From assembly GCA_903960945.1 (NCBI GenBank), contig CAJCCR010000323.1, positions 1 to 32,967 of the forward strand: DNA of 32,967 bases. Direction: 5' to 3'. The DNA is from an uncultured Planctomycetaceae bacterium. Its GTDB lineage: Bacteria; Planctomycetota; Planctomycetia; Gemmatales; Gemmataceae. Shown here piece after piece: positions 25,682 to 32,967 of the stretch; within the stretch, counting starts at the first letter, position 1; each line of letters opens with the position of its first letter. The notes beneath the pieces are model-generated. The model ran no database searches. It was not told the DNA's origin and worked only from the letters and a program-made list of their open reading frames with translations. The translations under genes were made by a program, and so were the position numbers.

Positions 25682-27133
25682 ATGAACTCGATTACCCGCA
25701 GAATTTTTCTTGAAGATACCATGCTAGCTTCTGCTGCACTTGCTGCAGCAGCGACTCCCCTTGCAATTCATGCTCAAGAGAAATCCACTGGCAAGCCTTC
25801 CAATAAAGTTCGGGTTGCGATTCTGGGCAATCGCATCCGGGGTAAGCAACATGCTGCAGAGTTGGCTAAAGTTCCAGATGTTGAAATAGCTTATTTGTGC
25901 GACCCTGATACTTTACTTTCAGCAGAGCTTGCAGCTATTGTTGAAAAACAGCAGGGAAGCGCGCCTAAAACAACCCAAGATATGCGCAAGGTTTTCGATG
26001 ATAAATCCATTGATGCAGTGTTTATCGCCACGCCAAATCATTGGCATGCTCTTGCTGCAATCTGGGCCATGCAGGCAGGCAAAGACGCTTATGTCGAAAA
26101 ACCTGTAAGCCATAATATTAGCGAGGGCAGGCGTATTGTTCAGGTTTCACGCAAGACCAATCGCATATGCCAGGGCGGCACTCAGAATCGTTCAAACATG
26201 GCCCTTGCCGAAGCTGTTGAATACATGAAGGCCGGGAAACTTGGAGAAGTCAAACTTGCCCGTAGTATCATCTATGGCGGCAGAGGTTCAATAGGACCCA
26301 AAGGTACCTACGAAGCACCAAAAAATGTTGATTATAATCTATTTATGGGCCCTGCTGTTCTTGAGCCACTTACCCGCAAAAACCTTCATTATGATTGGCA
26401 TTGGGATTGGAACACAGGCAATGGCGAACTAGGGAATAACAATATTCATTCCATTGATATTTGCCGCTGGGGTTTGGGCCTTGATGGCCTTTGTAATTCC
26501 GCAATCAGTTATGGTGGCCGGTTTGGTTATGTTGATGCAGGCCAGACTCCTAACACGCAGGTTTGTATTTTTGATTATGGTAGCAAAACGATTGTTGCAG
26601 AAACGCGTGGTTTAAAGAGCGAACAATACCGTGAAGGGTTCACGGGCGGCTGGTTGTTTCATGGTGCAGAAGGTTCCATTGCGGGAAATTCTTTGTTCGA
26701 TAAAGAAGGTAAAATGGTCAGTACTTTTACCGCTAAGCGTAAGAGCGAAAACCACTTTGCAAACTTCATCAATGCGGTGCGTAGTAGAAAAAGAGAGAGC
26801 CTTAATGCAGAGATTCTAGAAGGGCATCTTTCAACAGCATTGTGCCATATTGGTAATATCTCTTGGAGATTGGGTCAGGAAAGTTCTGTTGCAGAAGTGC
26901 GCGAACAAGTTGCGAAAATGAAAGTTCACGATAATGTTTCAGAAACATTGGATCGCACCCTGAAGCATTTGGGCGATAACAAGGTAGATTTGGAAAAGAG
27001 CAAAATGACTTTGGGTGTGAAGCTTGAGGTATCACCAAAAAGCGAAGAATTCGTGGGCAATGCATCTGCTAATAAGTTTCTTACACGGGAATATCGCAAG
27101 CCTTTTGTTGTACCAACGGAAGTAGGAATCTAA
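25682..27133 (+). CDS. Tat-exported Gfo/Idh/MocA family oxidoreductase
   Basis: 483 residues. The N-terminus (TRRIFLEDTMLASAALAAAA) is a twin-arginine signal, consistent with export of a folded, cofactor-loaded enzyme. The Rossmann part begins KVRVAILGNRIRGKQHAAEL; the cofactor loop is G-N-R-I-R-G and not GxGxxG. VEKP (E139-K140-P141) and NNNIHSID (H256, D259) are the substrate-side motifs. AFIATPNHWHAL-type VFIATPNHWHAL is typical of the planctomycete and verrucomicrobial exported branch. AGGAG lies 6 bases before the ATG. It is probably cotranscribed with the preceding oxidoreductase gene and converges with the adenylyl cyclase gene. Substrate unknown. Confidence 0.9.
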   Translation: MNSITRRIFLEDTMLASAALAAAATPLAIHAQEKSTGKPSNKVRVAILGNRIRGKQHAAELAKVPDVEIAYLCDPDTLLSAELAAIVEKQQGSAPKTTQDMRKVFDDKSIDAVFIATPNHWHALAAIWAMQAGKDAYVEKPVSHNISEGRRIVQVSRKTNRICQGGTQNRSNMALAEAVEYMKAGKLGEVKLARSIIYGGRGSIGPKGTYEAPKNVDYNLFMGPAVLEPLTRKNLHYDWHWDWNTGNGELGNNNIHSIDICRWGLGLDGLCNSAISYGGRFGYVDAGQTPNTQVCIFDYGSKTIVAETRGLKSEQYREGFTGGWLFHGAEGSIAGNSLFDKEGKMVSTFTAKRKSENHFANFINAVRSRKRESLNAEILEGHLSTALCHIGNISWRLGQESSVAEVREQVAKMKVHDNVSETLDRTLKHLGDNKVDLEKSKMTLGVKLEVSPKSEEFVGNASANKFLTREYRKPFVVPTEVGI

Positions 27134-27159
27134 GTTTTACAATCAATTCAAGATGCTAC

Positions 27160-28377
27160 CTATTTAGCAGCGGATATTGTGCCACGAAGAAAATACGTTG
27201 GCATAGGCCCCTTCCCTTTTACTTCAATGATACCACGGCTTTCAAATTCAAACTTATCCGCTATAAGTTTATATGTGTGTTCACTTATATGAATCTCTTC
27301 CGCCATGCCATGGCTTTCCATTCGGGCTGCGGTATTCACGCAATCGCCCCAAAGGTCGTAGATGAATCTAGATTTTCCAATCACTCCTGCAACAATTGGC
27401 CCGGAGTTTATGCCCACTCGCATTCTCAGTGATTGATTGTTTTTTTTGTTGAACTCTGCCAAACAGATTTTGAAATCTAATGCGAAATTTGCAAGCTGTT
27501 CTGCATGATTTTTAATCGGCGTTGGTACTCCTGCTGCCACCATGTAGGCATCGCCTATCGTTTTAATCTTTTCCACATTGTGTTTGATTACTAACCCGTC
27601 AAATAAAGAAAACAACTTGTCTAATAGTTCGACCAGTTCAACCGGAGATAATTTTTCAGACAAGGATGTAAACCCCATGATATCAGCAAAAAAAACACTC
27701 GCTGAATCAAATCGTTCTGCGATCGTCTCCTCTTTGTTTTTAAGTTTTTCCAATATTGCATGGGGGAATACATTTGCCAGCAGCTTCTCACTTTTGCTGT
27801 TGGCCTTCTTTAATTCCGCTTCCGTTTGGTGAATAATCCATTGGTAGTGCAGGGTATCAAAAACTGAGATACCAAGGGCGATTACAATGTTGATTACATT
27901 GCACACGTAAAGAACATCATTATTACCGTCCCAAGGTGTTTCGTTGCTCCATCGAGAAAGAATTACGAATTCTATAACGGCTGCAACTGCGATGGTCATA
28001 CTTAAATAGATTTTCCTAGGAAGCAGAAAACTCATGCCCACCAAGGTGAATAAGAAATACTGGTTGCCGAACCCCCATCCAACATAGTGGCTGCAAAATC
28101 CTGCATGTAACATTATTTCAGCAGTAAATAAAATCCATGCAGTTGAAAACATCATTTGCCGAATGCAATATAAAACAAAAGCCCATGCGATAACGCTAAA
28201 GACATTAATCAGCGCCATTTCCGGTACATTCATCCATAAAAATAATGGGATGTATAGAATGTGGATCAACATTGCAAAAGGAATATTGGCGGACGCTATC
28301 ACATACAACCTTGACGAAGCATTATCTAGATCTTTGGGCGCTTCAAAATAACTTTTAAAGAAGGTTTGCATGTTCAT
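27160..28377 (-). CDS. Class III adenylyl cyclase with six-helix membrane domain
   Basis: 405 residues: about six hydrophobic helices in the first 180 residues, a linker helix (HQTEAELKKANSKSEKLLAN, VFPHAILEKLK), then a class III cyclase domain. Metal-binding Asp232 (FFADIMGFTSLSE) and Asp276 (TIGDAYM) are present. Purine-selecting Lys272 (EKIKT) and the Asp of YDLWGD match adenylyl, not guanylyl, cyclases (which have Glu and Cys there); Asn and Arg of VNTAARMES complete the site. All residues are on one chain, so a homodimer with two sites is expected. ATG 28377 is taken as the start, but a TTG one codon earlier and an ATG two codons later are also possible and the Shine-Dalgarno is poor. 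No cAMP receptor is in the window. Confidence 0.92.
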   Translation of the reverse strand: MNMQTFFKSYFEAPKDLDNASSRLYVIASANIPFAMLIHILYIPLFLWMNVPEMALINVFSVIAWAFVLYCIRQMMFSTAWILFTAEIMLHAGFCSHYVGWGFGNQYFLFTLVGMSFLLPRKIYLSMTIAVAAVIEFVILSRWSNETPWDGNNDVLYVCNVINIVIALGISVFDTLHYQWIIHQTEAELKKANSKSEKLLANVFPHAILEKLKNKEETIAERFDSASVFFADIMGFTSLSEKLSPVELVELLDKLFSLFDGLVIKHNVEKIKTIGDAYMVAAGVPTPIKNHAEQLANFALDFKICLAEFNKKNNQSLRMRVGINSGPIVAGVIGKSRFIYDLWGDCVNTAARMESHGMAEEIHISEHTYKLIADKFEFESRGIIEVKGKGPMPTYFLRGTISAAK

Positions 28378-28570
28378 CAACCAACCCCAGCGATGTTTTT
28401 GTTTTAAAGTAACAACTATAAAATCATTTCATCATTCAAAATTATACACGCATCTATGGTAATGTATACTTGCCATTTAATTTTGGTGTTAGGTCTTGGC
28501 ATAACATTCTGTTAGTAAATAGAATGTTTGTATCGGCAAAGTTAACTTCTTTAATTTCGAAAGCTTTAAA
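28378..28570. promoter_or_regulatory. Divergent intergenic region with an inverted repeat
   Basis: 193 AT-rich bases between the adenylyl cyclase and the TspO-like gene. AACATTCT (28503-28510) and AGAATGTT (28521-28528) form a perfect 8-base inverted repeat with a 10-base spacer, of the size of a dimeric regulator's operator. It is 42 bases before the TspO-like start. No other structure was seen. Confidence 0.4.
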
Positions 28571-28963
28571 ATGGATTGGATGACTTGGTACAACAGTTTA
28601 AATAAACCCGAGTGGACTCCTGCTCCAAAAACCATTGGAACCATTTGGCAGATTCTTTACCCAGTCATTATTGTTTCTTTTGGATATGTATTTCTTCAAG
28701 CCTATAAAGGCAAAGTCTCGTGGTATGTGGCTCTTCCCTTTGCAATTAATCTGGTTGCTAATATTTTGTTCACACCCATTCAATTTGGAATGCGGAATAT
28801 GCCATTGGCAGCCTTTGATATAGTTATTGTCTGGGGTACCCTCATCTGGTCTATGGCTGCAATATGGCCTTATTCTTTATGGGTGATGCTGGCGCAAATT
28901 CCGTACTTTGTGTGGGTTTCGATTGCAACCGTACTTCAGATCTACATTACTTTCTCGAATTAA
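28571..28963 (+). CDS. TspO/MBR family protein, short four-helix form
   Basis: 130 residues, membrane protein of the tryptophan-rich sensory family, whose members bind porphyrins and sterol-like ligands. The middle and end match well: WYNSLNKPEWTPAP, IWQILYPV, NLVANILFTPIQFGMRN and IPYFVWVSIATVLQIYI. The family is normally about 155-160 residues with five helices; here the first helix is missing, and the frame upstream of the ATG (open back to 28523) has no start codon and no hydrophobic segment. The usual Trp-Phe-Phe of helix three is also altered. No clear Shine-Dalgarno is present. Its stop abuts the stop of the convergent lipoprotein gene with no base between. Confidence 0.8.
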   Translation: MDWMTWYNSLNKPEWTPAPKTIGTIWQILYPVIIVSFGYVFLQAYKGKVSWYVALPFAINLVANILFTPIQFGMRNMPLAAFDIVIVWGTLIWSMAAIWPYSLWVMLAQIPYFVWVSIATVLQIYITFSN

Positions 28964-29353
28964 TCATTCAATTTTCATGCCTTGCACCCGCAACGCATCT
29001 GGGTCTGGCCCCACGATTACAATAAATGTTTTTTTGCTTTTTAATTCTTTGTAAGAACAATAAGTTAGGACTTTTGTTTTCTCATCCTTTTCTTCTTTTT
29101 CGAAAGTGACTTCCTTTTTGAGGAATGGATTTGATGCAACAGTTGATTGAAACTGCGCCTTACCCATGTAAGATTTAAACTCTGCCGAAGTGCTGTTCCA
29201 GGCATCTTCTGTTTTTCCAGCAGAGACCATCTTTAAAAAAGAATCAGATATGGTTTTCTCATTGCTATCGCCTTCGGGTGCTTTGTTTCCACATGCAAAC
29301 AAGTTAGTGATTAGTAGCAGGAAAAGTAAGGTGCGGGAGATTTTAGATAACAT
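28964..29353 (-). CDS. Small lipoprotein, NTF2-like layout
   Basis: 129 residues with a lipoprotein signal: a hydrophobic run and the lipobox LFAC with Cys21. The mature part has a helix-then-sheet layout seen in small NTF2-like (DUF4878-type) lipoproteins: SDSFLKMVSAGKTEDAWNST, EFKSYMGKAQF, then strands KKEVTFEKEEKDEK and KTFIVIVGPDPD. It is the last gene of the leftward two-component operon, 12 bases after the pseudopilin gene, with AAGGA about 8 bases before the ATG. A job as an accessory to the pseudopilin or as a reporter to the sensor is inferred from position only. Confidence 0.82.
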   Translation of the reverse strand: MLSKISRTLLFLLLITNLFACGNKAPEGDSNEKTISDSFLKMVSAGKTEDAWNSTSAEFKSYMGKAQFQSTVASNPFLKKEVTFEKEEKDEKTKVLTYCSYKELKSKKTFIVIVGPDPDALRVQGMKIE

Positions 29354-29365
29354 GATAAGGTTCCT

Positions 29366-30367
29366 TTATTCGTTGTTGATATCACTGCCAGCCCTGGTTC
29401 CCAAGGCACGCCAAACGGTCAGGCTTACAGCATTTGTAGTGGGGCGTACAGAGCCATCCATTAGCAGGCTGTTGACAACGCCGTTATGAAAACTTCTTGC
29501 AGTGATGGCGGCATAGGTTGGTAGGGTGATGGATTCACCATCGCGCATCGAGGTTAAATCAATATCGTAGGTGATGCCGCCGCTAACATAGGGAACATTA
29601 GTATTGGGTGTAAAAGTAGTGGTGAAACCAGTTTCATGAACATCACCCTCAACCCATTCCGTATGGCCATTTTGATCAAATGTTCCCCCAAGGTAGGCAG
29701 TCAATGCTGTAACATTTGCAGGCGCAGGTACATTTAAGGTGGTAGGTTTATTGGAATCCCAGAGGTTGGCTTGGTAGGCCTTGGTTTCTGAAGCCCCAAG
29801 AGTGTTGGACATACCATCGGTAAAGTCTGAAGGTTTCATTTTACGATTGGGTGCAAAAGCGCCATCGCCTGCAGTATCTGTTGCGGGGTCATAAATAAAC
29901 CAAGTACCTTCGTTGAAACAGTAATTTAAAGGGTAATATGTTATTTGTGGCGTGATGCGCGAGCGATCGTTTACTTCGCTGGGGCAGATATAGGAACCTA
30001 GTCTTATTGCCGCGACATCAGGCCTGGTAGTAAAGTTGTTAGGGGCGGTTTTCCAATCGATTAGATTGTGAAGGCTTGCTTGTTCTAGATAAGGGAGAAG
30101 TCTGGCATGAGCTGACCACGGTTGCGAAAGAGCTCCTTTGGGCATTTCTGAAACACAGGGAAAGTAGTCCAAGGCTGTCAGGTGATTTTGTAATGCCAGC
30201 CCTAGTTGCTTGAGATTGTTCTGGCACTTAGCCCTGGCGGCTGCTTCTCTCACCTTTTGCACTGCAGGCAATAGCAGCCCTATGAGTATTGCAATGATTG
30301 CTATTACCACTAAGAGTTCAATTAGTGTGAAAGCAGTTCGAATTGATTTAAATTTAGACAGCTTCAT
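29366..30367 (-). CDS. DUF1559 pseudopilin-like protein (H-x9-DG)
   Basis: 333 residues. A type IV pilin-type N-terminus ([20 protein letters not shown]) is preceded by a short basic leader, so processing by a prepilin peptidase is expected. [20 protein letters not shown] is the planctomycete DUF1559 helix. The DUF1559 (SBP_bac_10) domain ends with H294, nine residues, then D304-G305 ([13 protein letters not shown]), the H-x9-DG signature. Such proteins are found in dozens of copies in planctomycetes; function unknown, probably minor pseudopilins. AAGGA lies just before the ATG, and the start overlaps the sensor-kinase gene by 14 bases, tying its expression to the two-component pair. Confidence 0.95.
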   Translation of the reverse strand: MKLSKFKSIRTAFTLIELLVVIAIIAILIGLLLPAVQKVREAAARAKCQNNLKQLGLALQNHLTALDYFPCVSEMPKGALSQPWSAHARLLPYLEQASLHNLIDWKTAPNNFTTRPDVAAIRLGSYICPSEVNDRSRITPQITYYPLNYCFNEGTWFIYDPATDTAGDGAFAPNRKMKPSDFTDGMSNTLGASETKAYQANLWDSNKPTTLNVPAPANVTALTAYLGGTFDQNGHTEWVEGDVHETGFTTTFTPNTNVPYVSGGITYDIDLTSMRDGESITLPTYAAITARSFHNGVVNSLLMDGSVRPTTNAVSLTVWRALGTRAGSDINNE

Positions 30368-31859
30368 GATATTCCTTTTTGGTTGAAGAATTCTCTTTTT
30401 TTAAAACCTCTGGCAATTCTGAAATAACAGCAATTGAAATTATTGCCTGGGTGCCAACATCTCGTTTGCTTTCGAATGTAAGAGCAGCGCCTATCGCAGT
30501 GGTTGCCCGCTTGGCGATTGCCAGCCCCAAACCTATTCCGGGGATTCCAAGCCTACGAACTTCTTCTGTGCGAAAGAAGGGTTCGCCCAAGTTTTGTAAT
30601 TCAGCAGCTTCGATACCGCAGCCATGGTCTTCGATTGTCAGTTGTAACCTTGCCTCGTGGAGGTTTGTTTTTATGGTTATGGCGCTGCCAAGAGTGCTGT
30701 ATTTGCAGGCATTATCTAGAATATTATCCATGATTTGATTAAATAATCCAACATGAATATTTACCAGACATGGCGATGTATTGTTTGCATGAAAAATAAA
30801 GTCTTGGAATCTTTCATGGTCAGACCAACCATTAATCCATTCTTGAATCCAAGAGGTTATTTCAACCTGCTTCATTTCAAACGCAGCAATTTCATCGGGA
30901 CGCGCAAGAAACAAAAGGCTTTCAATAATCTGCTTAAGTTGCAGCCCTCGTCTCTTTGCCAAATTTAAAACCCGGTGATATTCATGTGCAGGCCTGTCTT
31001 GTTTCAGTGCTACTTCCACTTGTCCAAGTAATGCTGCAAGTGGTGTTCGTAATTGATGTGCGGCATCAGCGCTAAAGCGACTTTGGCGATCAAAAGCAGT
31101 TTGTAGCCTGGCAAGAAGATCGTTAAAAGTATGGCCAAGCCCTTCAAGTTCATCACCTGTTTTAGGCACGGAAAGCCTAGCGCTAGGGTCACTGCCCAAA
31201 GATTTTCCCGATGCAGACATAATTGTGACGGGTATTAAAGCTTGTTTGCAAATTAAGCGGGCAAATAGCGCCCCTATGATCCAGACAACGAAGCCCGCAG
31301 CAAGCAACACTCTTGCGGTCAGCCATAAAGTAGAAACGATTGGCTGTTGGGAAACTGCAACAGAAAGTGTAAAAGAAGTGCTTAAATAATAAGGTGCTCG
31401 GTTAAAGTTTGATTTACCTGCAATGTCCAAGTTCATTTCTTGGTGCAAATCGGGCATGTTAGTGTGTTTGTTTGATACAATTATTTCAGGAATAAAATTA
31501 CCTGCTCGAATTGCTTGAATGCTTACCGACCAAGGGGATCCAGCATTCCACGAGTCTCCCCCCAGCATATTATCTGAATAATCCACTAATTTTCCTGAAC
31601 TATCATGAACGCTCCATCTAACTTGATCGAATCCGCTACCTTGGCCTAAAACAATTTTTCTTTCATTAGGTTCCCATTCCACATCAGTGGGGTGAACTTC
31701 TATTGCAGCCACCAAAGCGTGAAATGCAGCAATAGATTGGGCATCTGCCTGCCTGTACAAGTAATACCATTCAATGCCAAATACCAGTGCAGAAAAACCA
31801 GCGAGAATAATTCCAAGCCAGATTAAAAATAGCATGCTCAGCCGATTGACGATGGTCAT
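30354..31859 (-). CDS. Sensor histidine kinase
   Basis: 501 residues, inner-membrane kinase. Helix 1 is at about residues 8-30, a periplasmic sensor region of about 145 residues follows, helix 2 is near 177-200, then HAMP, HisKA with the phosphorylated His268 ([17 protein letters not shown]), and the ATPase domain with N box ([14 protein letters not shown]), G1 (EDHGCGI), F box (GEPFFRTE) and G2 ([14 protein letters not shown]). Architecture is that of OmpR-partner kinases such as QseC or TctE. Its ATG overlaps the regulator's TGA by four bases (31856-31859), and its 3' end overlaps the pseudopilin gene. The periplasmic ligand is unknown. Confidence 0.94.
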   Translation of the reverse strand: MTIVNRLSMLFLIWLGIILAGFSALVFGIEWYYLYRQADAQSIAAFHALVAAIEVHPTDVEWEPNERKIVLGQGSGFDQVRWSVHDSSGKLVDYSDNMLGGDSWNAGSPWSVSIQAIRAGNFIPEIIVSNKHTNMPDLHQEMNLDIAGKSNFNRAPYYLSTSFTLSVAVSQQPIVSTLWLTARVLLAAGFVVWIIGALFARLICKQALIPVTIMSASGKSLGSDPSARLSVPKTGDELEGLGHTFNDLLARLQTAFDRQSRFSADAAHQLRTPLAALLGQVEVALKQDRPAHEYHRVLNLAKRRGLQLKQIIESLLFLARPDEIAAFEMKQVEITSWIQEWINGWSDHERFQDFIFHANNTSPCLVNIHVGLFNQIMDNILDNACKYSTLGSAITIKTNLHEARLQLTIEDHGCGIEAAELQNLGEPFFRTEEVRRLGIPGIGLGLAIAKRATTAIGAALTFESKRDVGTQAIISIAVISELPEVLKKENSSTKKEYHEAV

Positions 31860-32551
31860 TGATTTTCCCCATTGGGGAACTGATTCGAAAGAACATATCC
31901 TTTGCCACGAACGGTGAATAGAAGCCTTGGGCCATGCGATTCGAGTTTGTGCCTTAATTCCATGATGTGAAATTCGATGGTGTTGGATAATCCATCATAC
32001 TGGTCTTCCCAAACTTGCTCGTAGATTCTGGTGCGCGAGAGAATTTCCCCCGGATGGCGTAGAAATAAAACTAGCAACGCTTGTTCCTTTGCAGTCAAAA
32101 TAAGTGTTTTTCCATTGCGTTGACTTCGTTGGCTGGCCAAATCGATGCTTATATCTTCATAGTTAAGGATAGTTCCAATCGTCAATTGGTTGCGTCTTGA
32201 AAGAGCCCGTACCCGCGCCAGTAATTCTTCAAAAGCAAAAGGTTTGCAAAGGTAATCTTCTGCACCGCAGTTTAGGCCTCGTACACGATCCGGAACAGAA
32301 TCTCGTGCGGTTAGGAAAAGAACAGGAGTGGTTTTTCCAGCTTGTCTATATTTTGTCAAAAGAGAAATGCCATCCATTCCAGGCAACCACCAGTCAAGCA
32401 GAATTGCATCCCAAGATTCGGTGGTTAAGCGGTGCCATCCGTCTATCCCATCTGCCGCATGCTCTACCGTATAACCTTCTTCTCGAAGGCCCCGTATGAT
32501 GAAATCTGCAATATCAGTTTCATCTTCAATGATTAAAATGCGGATACCCAT
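31856..32551 (-). CDS. OmpR/PhoB-family response regulator
   Basis: 231 residues: receiver domain with acidic Glu9/Asp10, phosphorylated Asp53 (LLDWWLPGMDG), Thr81 and Lys103, then a winged-helix DNA-binding domain (LTAKEQALLVLFLRHPGEIL, VRGKGYVL). First gene of the leftward operon with the kinase, pseudopilin and lipoprotein. No clear Shine-Dalgarno is seen; the ATG is preceded directly by the palindrome GTTTGCAAAC (32552-32561). Its promoter must lie in 32562-32697. Confidence 0.95.
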   Translation of the reverse strand: MGIRILIIEDETDIADFIIRGLREEGYTVEHAADGIDGWHRLTTESWDAILLDWWLPGMDGISLLTKYRQAGKTTPVLFLTARDSVPDRVRGLNCGAEDYLCKPFAFEELLARVRALSRRNQLTIGTILNYEDISIDLASQRSQRNGKTLILTAKEQALLVLFLRHPGEILSRTRIYEQVWEDQYDGLSNTIEFHIMELRHKLESHGPRLLFTVRGKGYVLSNQFPNGENQ

Positions 32552-32585
32552 GTTTGCAAACTTTTTTAAAGTAAGGTAATACCCT
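32552..32585 (-). promoter_or_regulatory. Palindromes before the two-component operon
   Basis: GTTTGCAAAC (32552-32561) is a perfect 10-base palindrome touching the regulator's start codon, and GGTAATACC (32575-32583) is a second, with odd centre. Either could be an operator, for instance for autoregulation. The rest of 32586-32697 is AT-rich and shows no further structure that I can support. Confidence 0.3.
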
Positions 32586-32697
32586 TAAACGCAAAATGCG
32601 TGGCTATTTCCAATTGATCATTAAATATAACATAGCAAGTGTTCTTAAGTTCTTTATTAGGCCAAGATAAGATATTTCTTATAATTGAAAATAATCT

Positions 32698-32967
32698 TCA
32701 CGATTTGAAAATGAACATGGATTGATTTAAGGTTTTCCAAAGCCCCCAGAGAATTGGTATCCCTACCAGCAGCCAGAATGATCCAAGCAAAAACCATTCG
32801 TTTTTATTAGTTGTAGTTTCAAATGGAATTGCAGAAAAATTGCTGGGTTTTGGTTTGGCAATTGTTCCACTTTGCACGGTTGGGCTTTCAATTAAAAACC
32901 ATTTTGCACTCACAGGTTTAAGTAGAAAATTGCATACCATGCCGCCAAGGAGAAGTGATGAAAGAAT
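32698..32967 (-). CDS. C-terminal end of an MFS transporter fused to its small subunit (partial)
   Basis: The frame is open to the window edge, so this is the last 89 residues of a longer protein; the ATG at 32940 is probably internal. The first part (SLLLGGMVCNFLLKPVSAKW) reads like the last helix of an OFA-type (oxalate/formate antiporter-like) MFS transporter, which commonly ends in CNxLxRPV. A hydrophilic linker of about 30 residues rich in Ser, Thr and Pro follows, then a single helix FWLLVGIPILWGLWKTL that resembles the separate one-helix MFS small subunit found beside such transporters. The stop is TGA at 32698-32700. The identification is from pattern and needs the upstream sequence. 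Confidence 0.6.
   Translation of the reverse strand: MLSSLLLGGMVCNFLLKPVSAKWFLIESPTVQSGTIAKPKPSNFSAIPFETTTNKNEWFLLGSFWLLVGIPILWGLWKTLNQSMFIFKS

Overview
The window reads as a chromosomal segment of a planctomycete. Hallmarks are a PSCyt1/DUF1549/DUF1553 gene paired with a DUF1501 gene, a DUF1559 pseudopilin with an H-x9-DG tail, a giant surface protein with an N-terminal LEPR motif, and several Tat- or Sec-exported Gfo/Idh, TIM-barrel and SGNH enzymes. The pseudopilin stem ([19 protein letters not shown]) and the FG-GAP tail are of the kind common in Gemmata-like lineages, but the base composition is AT-richer than those relatives; I infer the phylum with confidence and the family only tentatively.

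Layout. (1) 1-2802: kdsA, metal-dependent type, followed after 30 bases by a membrane-anchored, transglutaminase-like protein that has lost its catalytic Cys. (2) 2803-3863: a non-coding island with an interspersed palindromic repeat, a 28-residue very basic small ORF with a strong terminator, and an orphan FG-GAP tail that looks like the remnant of another surface-protein gene. (3) 3864-13808: a 3314-residue surface protein: LEPR motif, a GH64/thaumatin-like region that seems interrupted by two fibronectin-III-like inserts, Ig-like domains, about eleven IPT-like domains, six repeats of about 103 residues, a Pro-Thr linker encoded by a hexanucleotide repeat, and an FG-GAP tail. (4) 13866-18577, minus strand: PSD1/DUF1501 pair, separated by 2 bases. 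(5) 18720-27133, plus strand: cyclase-family hydrolase, Tat-exported sugar isomerase/epimerase-like protein, small TPR protein, exported protein of unknown function, terminator, queA, exported rhodanese, exported SGNH hydrolase, terminator, and two exported Gfo/Idh oxidoreductases. (6) 27160-28963: membrane adenylyl cyclase (minus) divergent from a short four-helix TspO-like protein (plus). (7) 28964-32551, minus strand: a tightly overlapping operon of response regulator, sensor kinase, DUF1559 pseudopilin and lipoprotein. (8) 32698-32967, minus strand: the C-terminal end of an MFS transporter apparently fused to its usual small subunit, cut by the window edge.

How the parts work together. 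The window is mainly about the cell envelope: Kdo synthesis for lipopolysaccharide, a giant exported protein, cytochrome-linked exported proteins, periplasmic sugar and ester processing, and a two-component operon whose downstream genes encode a pseudopilin and a lipoprotein. No tRNA, rRNA, CRISPR array, transposase or phage gene was seen. The least explained items are the architecture of the giant protein and its orphan tail neighbour, the small basic ORF whose 3' end can pair with its own terminator, the two-component/pseudopilin operon, and the MFS fusion.
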